From Ruminococcus_C callidus (GTDB lineage: Bacteria > Bacillota > Clostridia > Oscillospirales > Ruminococcaceae), in contig NZ_CP186925.1 in NCBI RefSeq assembly GCF_049562855.1, positions 2,976,001-3,040,000 on the forward strand: a stretch of DNA of 64,000 nucleotides, read 5' to 3'. The stretch's first letter is position 1. Each line of letters opens with the position of its first letter. Positions 25,385 through 33,773 of the stretch are shown here, in pieces. Under the pieces are notes generated by a model. It worked only from the letters and a program-made list of their open reading frames with translations. It made no database searches and had not been told where the DNA came from. The position numbers and the translations under genes are program-made.

Positions 25385-27958
25385 TTAAGCTCTCCACGAT
25401 GTGTATATCATTTTACGTTTGTCAAATGCTTCACGTCCGCCTTCCATAATATCAATTATCTGCTTTTGAGTACCTAGCATATCTATATTGCCCTGAGATA
25501 CCTCGATTTCAGATTCATTGAAATCAACTACCAGCACTCTTTCAGCATCTCCAAGAACAGGTATATTGGCATTATGCGTTGCAAAAATGAACTGCACATT
25601 GGGTTTGGTTTTAGATATGGCTGATATTACTTCATCATATATTACTTTATTATCAAGATCATCTTCTGGCTGGTCTATTATTATAATATCATTATTATTT
25701 TGCGTAAGAATAAACAAAATTAATGCAGAGGCTCTCTGACCAAGCGAATGCTTGCGTAATAACTTATTATGATAGAAGATTTCAACCTTATCTGGGACTT
25801 GATATTGAATCAACTCTTTATATTTCTCAGCCATCTTTTCACAGAACTTTACATATTCATTTGAAGATAAAATATCTTGTAACCGCTTTCCATCATTTGT
25901 GACCAATTCTGATATTATATCGACATAGTCTGAGAATGTTGTACTGATTATAGAGTATTTGGCATCTGAAATACTTGTTCCTCTGAAATCTGCTTTTATT
26001 CTTGCTTTGAAGTTTTCTTTATCTCCTTTAAACTCTATGTCAATTTTTAATTCGGTTTGTGCTTCGTTAATCTTTCTTGCTTCTTCTTGATATTGCCTGA
26101 AAATACTATTCAAGTCTTCATTTCTTTGGCGGACAGAAGATAAAAACAATTGTACAAAATCTTTCTTTTGTTTTAATGTTTCAGACAACTTGGTATGTCT
26201 ATCTTCTGCATCTAATAATTGTAACTTCATTTCAGAAAATGCATCGGTATCTATTGAAGTATCTTGTATTTCTCGTTTTACAGCTGCAAATTCTTCCGCC
26301 AAGCTTTCAATTTTCTGCTCTAGTTGATTTAGAACATCTATAGCATCATCTTTTTGTTTGTTGATTTGTACAATACTCTTTTTTATGTTCTCGAGTAATA
26401 CATTGATACTTGAAACGATTTGAACTAGTTTTAAAAACAAATCGCTATTGTATTCGCTCTTATACTCTGGTAAATTAGTTGCTATTTGAGAATAATTGTC
26501 TACCACTTTTTTTATACTTGATAACGCATTTTCAATTTCTGATTTCACCGATGTTATTTTAGCCTTATCTGATACAAAAGCGCTTTGCTTTTTAAGCTTA
26601 CTTTCAATTCCTTTTTCTTTATATATAGATAGCTTGTGTTTTGTTTCAGCTATTTTAGTTGACAATTCAGATAACTGTGATGGAATTTGACTAAACTGTT
26701 GCATGTGTTCGTACATAGCAATAAGCTCATTTATATGTTTGATAACATCTTCATTGTCGATTGAAGTTCCAACAAGCTTGGATAAAAGCTCCTTCTCTTG
26801 GTCTGCACTAGTTGATAAATCCTTTTGCCCAAAATATTGAACACCGTCCAAAAGACTTAATGGGCTTATATTTAAGTCATCTCCATTTTCGTCCAGTACA
26901 GTTATACGTTCATTTAATATCCTGCTTATATAGTACTTTCTTCCATGTTTATCATATATCAACAATGTTGCTTTACCGCCAGAGCCCCAAATATTTTTTA
27001 TTAAATCTGTTTTATAAGATTTATCAGCTTGAGGATTTATTCCCAGTATATATCTGATTGATTCGAGAATTGCAGATTTACCACTTCCTCGAATGCCTAT
27101 CAATGTGTTTAATGATGGCGAAAAATGAATAGTTTGTCCATCAAATCTGCCGCCCTGAAAAGAAATGGATTCAATAAACCCATGATTATTACTCGGCTTA
27201 TCTTCAAATACTCGATTGCTATAGTCTTGCAATGCAAACTTTACTGCCGAGTATGAAAACTCGCCTATTCTTAAAAATGATGATTTATCACTTTTCCCTA
27301 TTTGTGCTATTGACTTAGGGTCTGAGCCTTCAACAAGCGCAGGCGAATAATCAAAATACTCTTTGAATTTGCCTAAGTTGGAGTAAGTTCTGGATTTTTG
27401 TAAACCGAGCACTCTTTTCTGGAAAGATGCTGTTTCGGCGATTGATTCTAACATACCACCTTTACATTCTTCAAACAGACCGTTACCCTGATCCACATGA
27501 GCGAATACGATAAAATAATCTTTGCCATAGGCATCCAGTCGTTCAAACATGGTTCTCAAATCATAGTTGCATCTTGTATTTCTATTTTCAGGATTTGATA
27601 TTCCTGCAAATGCGGATGCCAAAAAAGACTGTATATGGTTATCTCCATTTTGAATCCACTCATCAGGATTAAAAATTATCAAGGTATGAATACCATTTGC
27701 GCCTTCCTTAACAGACAGCTCAACTCCCGGAAGAATTAGTATGTTTTCTTTTTTTGCAGCTCTCTTTATGGCTTTGTATTCATTTTCATCAAATTTATTA
27801 TGATTTGTTATGACACCTATCCCAATTCCAGCATCAACTAGACCCTTTACATAAAGTTTTATATAATCATTTTCTTCTCCATTATACTTAAACTCTTTAT
27901 CTTTTCGTGTGTGTAGGTGAAAATCTGCTCTAATTGTTTCAATACCATTTTCAAACAT
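25385..27958 (-). CDS. PHP-domain / SMC-like ABC ATPase, TrlF-like
   Basis: 857 residues. N-terminal PHP (metal-dependent phosphoesterase) domain, residues 1-240: ADFHLHT at 11-17, VITNHNKFD at 49-57, LPGVELS at 76-82, FAHVDQG at 152-158 and EGSDPKS at 210-216. It is joined to an ABC/SMC-type ATPase: Walker A GIRGSGKS at 288-295, a coiled-coil region of about 200 residues, a signature-like HSLGQRASA, Walker B IIIIDQPEDDLDN and switch His in FATHNANI. TrlF-family proteins have this order. I infer nucleic-acid sensing with ATP-gated phosphoesterase activity, so probably anti-phage or anti-plasmid defence. ATG 27958 follows GGAGG; promoter at 28033. Confidence 0.78.
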   Translation of the reverse strand: MFENGIETIRADFHLHTRKDKEFKYNGEENDYIKLYVKGLVDAGIGIGVITNHNKFDENEYKAIKRAAKKENILILPGVELSVKEGANGIHTLIIFNPDEWIQNGDNHIQSFLASAFAGISNPENRNTRCNYDLRTMFERLDAYGKDYFIVFAHVDQGNGLFEECKGGMLESIAETASFQKRVLGLQKSRTYSNLGKFKEYFDYSPALVEGSDPKSIAQIGKSDKSSFLRIGEFSYSAVKFALQDYSNRVFEDKPSNNHGFIESISFQGGRFDGQTIHFSPSLNTLIGIRGSGKSAILESIRYILGINPQADKSYKTDLIKNIWGSGGKATLLIYDKHGRKYYISRILNERITVLDENGDDLNISPLSLLDGVQYFGQKDLSTSADQEKELLSKLVGTSIDNEDVIKHINELIAMYEHMQQFSQIPSQLSELSTKIAETKHKLSIYKEKGIESKLKKQSAFVSDKAKITSVKSEIENALSSIKKVVDNYSQIATNLPEYKSEYNSDLFLKLVQIVSSINVLLENIKKSIVQINKQKDDAIDVLNQLEQKIESLAEEFAAVKREIQDTSIDTDAFSEMKLQLLDAEDRHTKLSETLKQKKDFVQLFLSSVRQRNEDLNSIFRQYQEEARKINEAQTELKIDIEFKGDKENFKARIKADFRGTSISDAKYSIISTTFSDYVDIISELVTNDGKRLQDILSSNEYVKFCEKMAEKYKELIQYQVPDKVEIFYHNKLLRKHSLGQRASALILFILTQNNNDIIIIDQPEDDLDNKVIYDEVISAISKTKPNVQFIFATHNANIPVLGDAERVLVVDFNESEIEVSQGNIDMLGTQKQIIDIMEGGREAFDKRKMIYTSWRA

Positions 27959-28032
27959 AGCATAATATCCTCCATATCTATATAAAAATAAAGACAATCC
28001 CCTGAAACAACACAATTATCCAGTATATTTAC

Positions 28033-28061
28033 ATTATACCACAATAACCGTACTATTTCAA
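28033..28061 (-). promoter_or_regulatory. promoter of the PHP/SMC-like ATPase operon
   Basis: Minus-strand TTGAAA (28056-28061) and TATAAT (28033-28038) with a 17-bp spacer, 75 bp upstream of the ATPase start. It separates this unit from the restriction-modification genes. Confidence 0.8.
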
Positions 28062-28083
28062 GGAAATTCACTTATATATTTTA

Positions 28084-28221
28084 TTATTCCTGCCTCGACT
28101 TCTTCAAATTACAATCCCTTTACAATCCCTGCAAGTTCTCCAGAACGGTATTTCCGCCTGCGTGCCAAGGAGTGATATGATTGGCGTGCATCTCATCGAA
28201 ATCGAAGTGCCTTTTGCATTT
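28084..28221 (-). pseudogene. remnant of an HNH endonuclease C-terminus
   Basis: Reading the minus strand from 28221 gives KCKRHFDFDEMHANHITPWH, then AGGNTVLENLQGL, a stop, then RDCNLKKSRQE. This is the HNH core (HANHITPW, ENLQ, CN-x-K) of DUF262/HNH-type nucleases, with a stop inside and no N-terminal part. It is too short to be functional and marks an earlier gene at this cargo site. Confidence 0.7.
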
Positions 28222-28254
28222 AGTATTCACCTTTTAAATCAATTAGCTGTACAT

Positions 28255-29184
28255 TCAAGCAAGATTGAACTGTAATTGCATAGGTACATTTAATGGTGTA
28301 CTAATATATTCCATTAAGTGCTTGGCAACATATTTTGCCAAATCCACAGGAACAGCATTCCCTATCATTTGTTCTAAATCAGTTTTGCTACCTGAAAATT
28401 CAAAAGATGCAGGAAATGTCTGAATCCTTGCCCTTTCGAGTGTAGTAAGAGGTCTTACTTTACTTAAATCATTTGTAGCATCACCAGCATGAATCGGATA
28501 TCCTGGTGGAATTGGTCTGTTTACACCACGAACAGTTGGACTCGGCTCATCAATACTGAATATCCCCCTTCGTGCATACGAGCGTGGATGTCTATAATAG
28601 TATTCTGTATGAAATTCATCACCGAGATAATCACGAATAGTTGTGCTTTTTGAGGATAAGTCAGAATATAGACTTTCAGTTAAAAAATCATCGTTACCGC
28701 CCAAGTGCCCAATTAAAAAGAATCGTTTTCTTTTCTGTGGAACACCACAAAGCGAAGCATCTAATACAACTTGTGAAAGTCCATAGCCTAATGATTTGAA
28801 AATATCAATTGCTTTTGGTAATGTTTGTGATTTTAGGATTCTATCAACATTTTCCATTACAAACCATTCAGGCTGAACCTCGCAAACCAATTCTGCATAT
28901 CTAAGCGTAAGATTTGCTCGTCCCTGTGTTTCATCCTGCTTTCCAGCAGAAGAATAATCTTGACAAGGAGGTCCACCAATGATAACATCTGGAGAAAAAC
29001 TCTTAATATGCTCAGCTGTTAAATTGTATGCATCCACCAGTTCAGCTTCATGATCGAAATTTCTATTATAAATATCAACTGCTTTATCCCAATTATCAAA
29101 AGCTCTTACAACATTAAATCCAGCTTTTTGAAAACCAAGAGATAAACCACCACATCCACAAAAGATGTCAACTACGTTAATCAT
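28255..29184 (-). CDS. DNA (cytosine-5-)-methyltransferase of a type II system
   Basis: 309 residues, compact for a C5 methyltransferase. Motif I DIFCGCGGLSLGF at residue 6, motif IV GGPPCQDYSSAGK with catalytic Cys, motif VI MENVDRIL, motif VIII GVPQKRKRFFLIG, the target region around YARRGIFSIDEPSPTVRGVN, motif IX/X TTLERARIQTFP and IGNAVPVDLAKYV. Its ATG overlaps the stop of the nuclease gene by 4 bp. It protects DNA from the partner nuclease. By association with a HindVP-like enzyme the target may be GRCGYC; that is inference. Confidence 0.93.
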   Translation of the reverse strand: MINVVDIFCGCGGLSLGFQKAGFNVVRAFDNWDKAVDIYNRNFDHEAELVDAYNLTAEHIKSFSPDVIIGGPPCQDYSSAGKQDETQGRANLTLRYAELVCEVQPEWFVMENVDRILKSQTLPKAIDIFKSLGYGLSQVVLDASLCGVPQKRKRFFLIGHLGGNDDFLTESLYSDLSSKSTTIRDYLGDEFHTEYYYRHPRSYARRGIFSIDEPSPTVRGVNRPIPPGYPIHAGDATNDLSKVRPLTTLERARIQTFPASFEFSGSKTDLEQMIGNAVPVDLAKYVAKHLMEYISTPLNVPMQLQFNLA

Positions 29185-30272
29185 GATTCCTCCTCAAATA
29201 AATCAGGTGAGTTATAGATAATTGCATCAAAGCGTCTTTCTGGACTCAAAAGGTTTTGTCCGCCGCCCAATATAATTCTCTTTATTTCTTGTTTTGTGAT
29301 TCTTGGAGTTGTCAATTCAGGACAAGTCATAATTGGACGTGTACGAAGTCCATTTGAGGCAAAAGCTTTATCATTTTTTGTGTTATATGATAACTCGTCA
29401 ATTATTCTTTTTCCATCGAAATGTCCATTATTGGCATAGTCCTTTAGCATTTTAAACAGCCATATCATTGTTCTCTCATGTCTGCCGATTTTTCTAAGTG
29501 CATTTATACCATTTGAATGAGCATCAAAATCATGTTCGGATGGCATAAATAATAGAAGCATTCCACAGTTGCTCCAAACAAAAACATCGAGGCAGTTATC
29601 TGCAAGTTTTGGAGATTTTCCCTCTGTCTTCCATACTGGTTCCATAATAATAGGCATCTGTTTGTGATAACTTGCTTCAACTATTCTCTTAATTGACCCA
29701 AATATTTCATATGTATGTGGTAAGACACATTCTGCCTCAGTCCAATCTGTTATATTATCACCAGTATTACCGATAAGCTCTTTTAAGCTTTCGATATCAT
29801 CATCAAGTGCATTGATAAAACTACAGGCAAGATAAATAATGGTATCTGGTCTTATAACAATTTCTGAGCCAAAGTATTCATCAGACAATTCACAGGTCGG
29901 ATTATCTGGCAGAGCTACTAATTTGATTTCAAGTGATGTCAAGCATTGATTATTTGATATAATAACTAAATCGTTTCTTGGAATACTTCCTGTTACATAT
30001 TTCTGAAATGGTGTGTATTGATGCTCAAAGGCAAAATATATATTATCACACAATGGATCGATACCATATAACTCATCTATTCCTATTTTAGAAACAACTT
30101 TTCTCATAGCGCTATCTGTAGTGTAATAAACCGCTTTCAAGCCTCTGGAATGAAGATAGCAAGCCAATGAAGCAGGAAAAGATGAATTGAACTGGTTCTT
30201 ACCCCATGTATCCTTTAATGAATAGTTTCGATTGGAATGCACAATTCCAAACAATCTTGGATTTTCAGGCAT
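29181..30272 (-). CDS. type II restriction endonuclease, HindVP-like
   Basis: 363 residues. The start PRLFGIVHSNRNYSLKDTWG followed by KNQFNSSFPASLACYLHSRG matches the HindVP family (PF09519) as I remember it, and a candidate PD-(D/E)XK-like core reads TSLEIKLVALPDNPTCELSD. It would cut unmethylated target DNA. ATG 30272 follows AAGGAGG at 8 bp; the frame from 30296 has no ribosome site. It has its own promoter and is cotranscribed with the methyltransferase. Nuclease first, methylase second is unusual for establishment in a new host, unless control exists at translation. Confidence 0.8.
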   Translation of the reverse strand: MPENPRLFGIVHSNRNYSLKDTWGKNQFNSSFPASLACYLHSRGLKAVYYTTDSAMRKVVSKIGIDELYGIDPLCDNIYFAFEHQYTPFQKYVTGSIPRNDLVIISNNQCLTSLEIKLVALPDNPTCELSDEYFGSEIVIRPDTIIYLACSFINALDDDIESLKELIGNTGDNITDWTEAECVLPHTYEIFGSIKRIVEASYHKQMPIIMEPVWKTEGKSPKLADNCLDVFVWSNCGMLLLFMPSEHDFDAHSNGINALRKIGRHERTMIWLFKMLKDYANNGHFDGKRIIDELSYNTKNDKAFASNGLRTRPIMTCPELTTPRITKQEIKRIILGGGQNLLSPERRFDAIIYNSPDLFEEES

Positions 30273-30309
30273 AGTAATCCTCCTTTTATAATACACTACT
30301 TCCCATATT

Positions 30310-30338
30310 ATTTTAGCACATTAATCGAAAAAAATCAA
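30310..30338 (-). promoter_or_regulatory. promoter of the restriction-modification operon
   Basis: Minus-strand TTGATT (30333-30338) and TAAAAT (30310-30315) with a 17-bp spacer, about 40 bp upstream of the nuclease ATG. Confidence 0.65.
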
Positions 30339-30349
30339 GTGGATAATAA

Positions 30350-30382
30350 CGAAATAGCAACTGCACCGATAGGCGCAGTTGC
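30350..30382 (-). terminator. terminator after the TnpV-like gene
   Basis: GCAACTGC (30357-30364) and GCAGTTGC (30375-30382) stem followed on the minus strand by TATTTCGTTATT, 14 bp past the stop at 30396. Confidence 0.65.
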
Positions 30383-30395
30383 TCAGTCACTGTTT

Positions 30396-30800
30396 TCACA
30401 CATACACCAAATCCGCATACACCGCCTCCCTCGCACACAACTTCATCATATTCTCCAGCCCCTCTGCCCTGCCAACATCACCAACGGCAAGTGCCTGCTG
30501 ATATTCCTTATCGTCAGCTTTCCACTTTTCAACCTGTCTTTCCAGAGCATTTTCCACAGACTTATCCAGTTCGGTCAGATAGCTCAGGATCTCACCGCTA
30601 TTTACAAGTTTTCTCAGTCTGTCCTTGCGATACTCCGCCGAATAGTGCAGGTGATACTTGATATGCTCAGAATGGAATGCCGTTACTGTTGGCTCAGCAT
30701 CAGCTGCATCGTGTGTAACGGTAAGTGCATTGGTATCCAGTACCCAGACCGACTTGTTTTTGCCGTTCACCGAAATTTTATCTTTACTTCTGATAATCAT
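30396..30800 (-). CDS. TnpV-like mobile-element protein
   Basis: 134 residues. The C-terminal half (HYSAEYRKDRLRKLVNSGEI, LERQVEKWK, ARGLENMMKL-like, CAREAVYADLVYV) resembles the TnpV family found on Firmicutes mobile elements, whose members end in a similar ARE-xVNAEIIYA. The N-terminus differs from the usual TnpV start. Function of the family is unknown. It lies 14 bp after the relaxase gene and closes the mobilization operon. Confidence 0.5.
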   Translation of the reverse strand: MIIRSKDKISVNGKNKSVWVLDTNALTVTHDAADAEPTVTAFHSEHIKYHLHYSAEYRKDRLRKLVNSGEILSYLTELDKSVENALERQVEKWKADDKEYQQALAVGDVGRAEGLENMMKLCAREAVYADLVYV

Positions 30801-30814
30801 AATATAGCCCTCCT

Positions 30815-32014
30815 TTATTCCAGCACGTTCTTTCTTGAAGTGCTGTTGTATCTAAACTGCTGAAAATCGGAACTCAACCCGCAGGCAGAAATAAAAGCCT
30901 CAGCCTTTTTTAGTTTGCGTGAAAGCTCGTCCTCACGGCTGATACGCTTTGCTTCCTTGTTCAGCTTCTCACGGGTGAAAAGAGCTTTTTTCTTTTCAGC
31001 TTTCTTGTAAGCAGCAAGCTCCGAGGAAACAGCCGACAACTGCGTTTTCAGCTTGTCACGCTCCTGCACTGCCGTGTCATGCTCGGATTTGAGCTTCTTG
31101 CTGGTCTTGACCATTGCCACATACTTTTTAGCAGTATCGCTGAGCTTGTCATAATCCTCTTTAGAGAGAGTGACTTTCTTTCCAAACATCGACTCCTTGG
31201 CTTCAATGCCCTCGATCTCATCGAGCTTGATTTTCTTCTTTGCTGCCTTGTCAAGCTCCGCACGGGCTTCGTCACGCTCGGAAAGAGCCTGCTCCTTTTC
31301 TTCATTCAGCCGCCTAATTTCGTCTTGATGCTTGCCGTACTCCTCAACCGTATAGCTGTACCCTCTGGACTTCTTCGGTTCTGATATTTCAATGCCATGA
31401 GCAATGCAGATCTGGTGCAGGACTTCCCATTCCGCTAACCGCCAGCGGTTGATCGCATTTGCACCTTTGCCGTGTCCCATTTCTTCGAGAGCTTTCGCCA
31501 TAGCATTTCGAGTGTCAAGCCCTCTGTCGAAATGCCCTACGGGGATATAGTCGATGTGTAAATGCGGCGTAGCTTCATCGAGGTGCATCACAGCATTGAA
31601 CACATAGAAATTCGGATTTCTTTCTGAAAAGCCCTCCATGTACTCCCGTAAACAGGCAACAACAATCTCCGAATCGGGAGTACCGACACCTGTATCATCT
31701 TTTGTCCCGATCTGGACTAAGTCTTCATAGAAACTCTTTTGCTTATTTGTCCCAGTGATAACACTTGCACTCGGTTCACGGCTGAACAGGTGATGAAAGT
31801 AGTCGGGGATACGGCGGTCATTTCGTTTCTGACGGACATTGTATCTTTCTACTGCATCGCTGAAAAGAATATCATAAGCATCACGCAAATTCTGATGCAC
31901 AAATGTAATGTTGTCCGCTGTTCGGGAACTGTCGATATTTTTGGCAGCAAATGCACGGTTGTTGTGGGACAAGCTGCCCTTGCCCTGACACATTGAGATC
32001 GTCTTTTGACACAT
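30815..32014 (-). CDS. MobV-family relaxase (plasmid recombination/mobilization protein)
   Basis: 399 residues. The N-terminal relaxase domain has NNRAFAAKNIDSSRTADNIT, a tyrosine-bearing segment (DILFSDAVERYNVRQKRNDR), and the metal-binding motif HLDEATPHLHIDYIPV, the MobV/Pre signature HxDExTPHxH. The C-terminal half is a long coiled coil (about 235-385). It nicks oriT and leads the strand during transfer. ATG 32014 follows GGGAGGTG; the frame is open to 32161 but that part is the oriT-like region. The likely oriT is directly upstream. Confidence 0.92.
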   Translation of the reverse strand: MCQKTISMCQGKGSLSHNNRAFAAKNIDSSRTADNITFVHQNLRDAYDILFSDAVERYNVRQKRNDRRIPDYFHHLFSREPSASVITGTNKQKSFYEDLVQIGTKDDTGVGTPDSEIVVACLREYMEGFSERNPNFYVFNAVMHLDEATPHLHIDYIPVGHFDRGLDTRNAMAKALEEMGHGKGANAINRWRLAEWEVLHQICIAHGIEISEPKKSRGYSYTVEEYGKHQDEIRRLNEEKEQALSERDEARAELDKAAKKKIKLDEIEGIEAKESMFGKKVTLSKEDYDKLSDTAKKYVAMVKTSKKLKSEHDTAVQERDKLKTQLSAVSSELAAYKKAEKKKALFTREKLNKEAKRISREDELSRKLKKAEAFISACGLSSDFQQFRYNSTSRKNVLE

Positions 32015-32040
32015 AGAAACACCTCCCTTCCTTTTTAAAT

Positions 32041-32200
32041 TGACCCTCTGACGAGGGAATGCCCTATGGGCAAAACGGTTTGCAACGATACGGAGATCGG
32101 CAAACCGAACGACTCGGAGAGCCGAGTTACCTGCGGAATGCCGCCGGTAACCCCATAGCACTTTCGACAGCCTTACGGACTATCAAAAATGCTATCGGGG
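32041..32200 (-). other. candidate origin of transfer (oriT) upstream of the relaxase
   Basis: Three stacked inverted repeats: CGGTTTGC/GCAAACCG (32076-32083, 32100-32107), ACTCGG/CCGAGT (32112-32117, 32122-32127) and a 16-bp imperfect one, ATAGCACTTTCGACAG (32155-32170) with CTATCAAAAATGCTAT (32180-32195), loop CCTTACGGA. MobV relaxases nick next to such imperfect repeats just before their own gene. Confidence 0.6.
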
Positions 32201-32238
32201 CTCTGCGAGGCTTGAACGGCGGATAAACCGCCAACGCC

Positions 32239-32293
32239 GTGACGATGTGTGACGATGGTGACGATGATTACACCGCTCACAAAACATCGTCAC
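32239..32293. repeat. iteron-like GTGACGATG repeats, candidate replication origin
   Basis: Three direct copies of GTGACGATG at 32239-32247, 32249-32257 and 32258-32266, and one inverted copy CATCGTCAC at 32285-32293, followed by CCGTCACGG. They lie between the RepA-like ATPase gene and the oriT-like region. Confidence 0.55.
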
Positions 32294-32328
32294 GACCGTC
32301 ACGGACTGACACGCCAACCACTTGAAAT

Positions 32329-33453
32329 TTATTCTTTTGATAACAAAGAAAAGAAAATCATACGTCCGCTGTGGTTACGCTGATTTGTGTATCTGATACC
32401 ATAATCATTCATCAGCCTGCCCGCATTGACATTGAGTTTCAGCGAAACCACATTCGGCTTCATATCAAGTCCAAGCTTTTCTATCAGTTCAGTCGCTGTA
32501 CCCTGCCAAGTCGGATTTTCTTCTGTTACAAGATTGGCGATACATTCCAGCAACGGTTCGGGAGGTTCTTTCCAAAGCTCTGTTTCTGCTTTTTCAAAAT
32601 TCCAGCAGAGTTTTTCTTCATCACGAATAAGATGGATTTTCTGATCTTGCTGATCACGGCCTGAAATTTCAAGTGTTGCCTTATTGGAAGTCCTGTTTTC
32701 CTTGTAAAGCATAAATGCTCCGTCTGCACAGCCAAGTAACCCATTTGTTCCTGAGATCATGTCGAAGTTATCAGATGACTTTTGCTTTCTCGTATGATGA
32801 ACTAACAGCAGACATATTCCCCAACTGTCAGAGAACTGTTTCAGCTGATTGATGATCTCATAATCTTTGGCATAGCTGTAAGAATCACTGTCCACCTCAC
32901 GGATTTTTTGAAGTGTATCAATAATCACAAGCGTTGTGTCAGGGTGTTCTCGGATAAAACCGCTCAGCTGATCGGTCAGACCATTTCCAAGCGGTTTGGA
33001 CGATACGGAAAAGTACAAGTTTTCCGTACTGTCCGTTCCGAACATTCGGTACATTCGTTCCTGCAATCGTCTGTAATCATCTTCCAGTGCAAGGTAGAGA
33101 ACCGTACCCTTTTTCACAGGATAGTCCCAAAGCGGAGTACCTGTGCTGACATGATAGGCAAGCTGTGCCATAAAGAAGCTTTTGCCGATCTTAGGTGAAC
33201 CGACAAACAGATAAGTACCTTGATAGAGCAAGCCCTCAATAACAGGCGGTTTCTTGCTGTAAATATCCTGATACAGTTCCTGCATCGTGACTGTTTTCAT
33301 GTATGACGGATCAATTTTCTTGAAAAATTCGTCAAAGGGGTTGAAATTTACATCACGATTTGATATACTATTAGTAGTTTGTTTTATGGATGACTGCTCC
33401 GTATCTACGCCAATAGATACGTTCGGAGCGGTCATTTCTTTTTCTTCTGACAT
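32329..33453 (-). CDS. RepA-like AAA ATPase/helicase of the mobilizable element
   Basis: 374 residues. A RecA-fold AAA_25 domain (about 65-270): Walker A VGSPKIGKSFFMAQLAYHVS, Walker B TLVIIDTLQKI, LLLVHHTRKQ, and a DnaB/RepA-type SGTNGLLGCADGAFML. The C-terminal 100 residues look like a winged-helix. Its family unwinds or loads onto plasmid origins, so it may support replication of the excised circle. Its ATG overlaps the MobC-like gene stop by 1 bp. The GTGACGATG repeats follow directly downstream. Confidence 0.85.
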   Translation of the reverse strand: MSEEKEMTAPNVSIGVDTEQSSIKQTTNSISNRDVNFNPFDEFFKKIDPSYMKTVTMQELYQDIYSKKPPVIEGLLYQGTYLFVGSPKIGKSFFMAQLAYHVSTGTPLWDYPVKKGTVLYLALEDDYRRLQERMYRMFGTDSTENLYFSVSSKPLGNGLTDQLSGFIREHPDTTLVIIDTLQKIREVDSDSYSYAKDYEIINQLKQFSDSWGICLLLVHHTRKQKSSDNFDMISGTNGLLGCADGAFMLYKENRTSNKATLEISGRDQQDQKIHLIRDEEKLCWNFEKAETELWKEPPEPLLECIANLVTEENPTWQGTATELIEKLGLDMKPNVVSLKLNVNAGRLMNDYGIRYTNQRNHSGRMIFFSLLSKE

Positions 33454-33773
33454 CAGGATTCTCCTTTCATTCCATTTAATGTGGTGTTGATGAGTCGTAT
33501 CGTTTCAAGAAGTTCATCACTTACAGAACTATTTTCTATTCTCTGCAATTCTGAAAGTACTTCCGCAAGCTGATTTTTCAGAGCTTTGTATACTCTCGGA
33601 TTGCCCTGTACCACCACATCACGGCAAAGAAGCCTTTTTACGATGTAGTCCTGTTTGGTCAGTCCTGAAAGTGCCACTGCTGAATTTATCAGCTTTTCTT
33701 CTTCGGGAGATACCCGAAATCCGATGGTTCTGGAACGAAATCTGCCTTTGCTGTCAAGGTTTTTCGCTGACAT
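33453..33773 (-). CDS. MobC-like relaxosome accessory protein
   Basis: 106 residues. A basic N-terminus (KGRFRSRTIGFRVSPEEEKL) leads into a ribbon-helix-helix-like segment (INSAVALSGLTKQDYIVKRL) and a helical tail, the pattern of MobC/MbeC-type proteins that help relaxases melt oriT. Its start lies 20 bp inside the 3' end of the integrase gene, and its stop touches the RepA-like start (TGATG), so it is coupled to both neighbours. Confidence 0.75.
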   Translation of the reverse strand: MSAKNLDSKGRFRSRTIGFRVSPEEEKLINSAVALSGLTKQDYIVKRLLCRDVVVQGNPRVYKALKNQLAEVLSELQRIENSSVSDELLETIRLINTTLNGMKGES

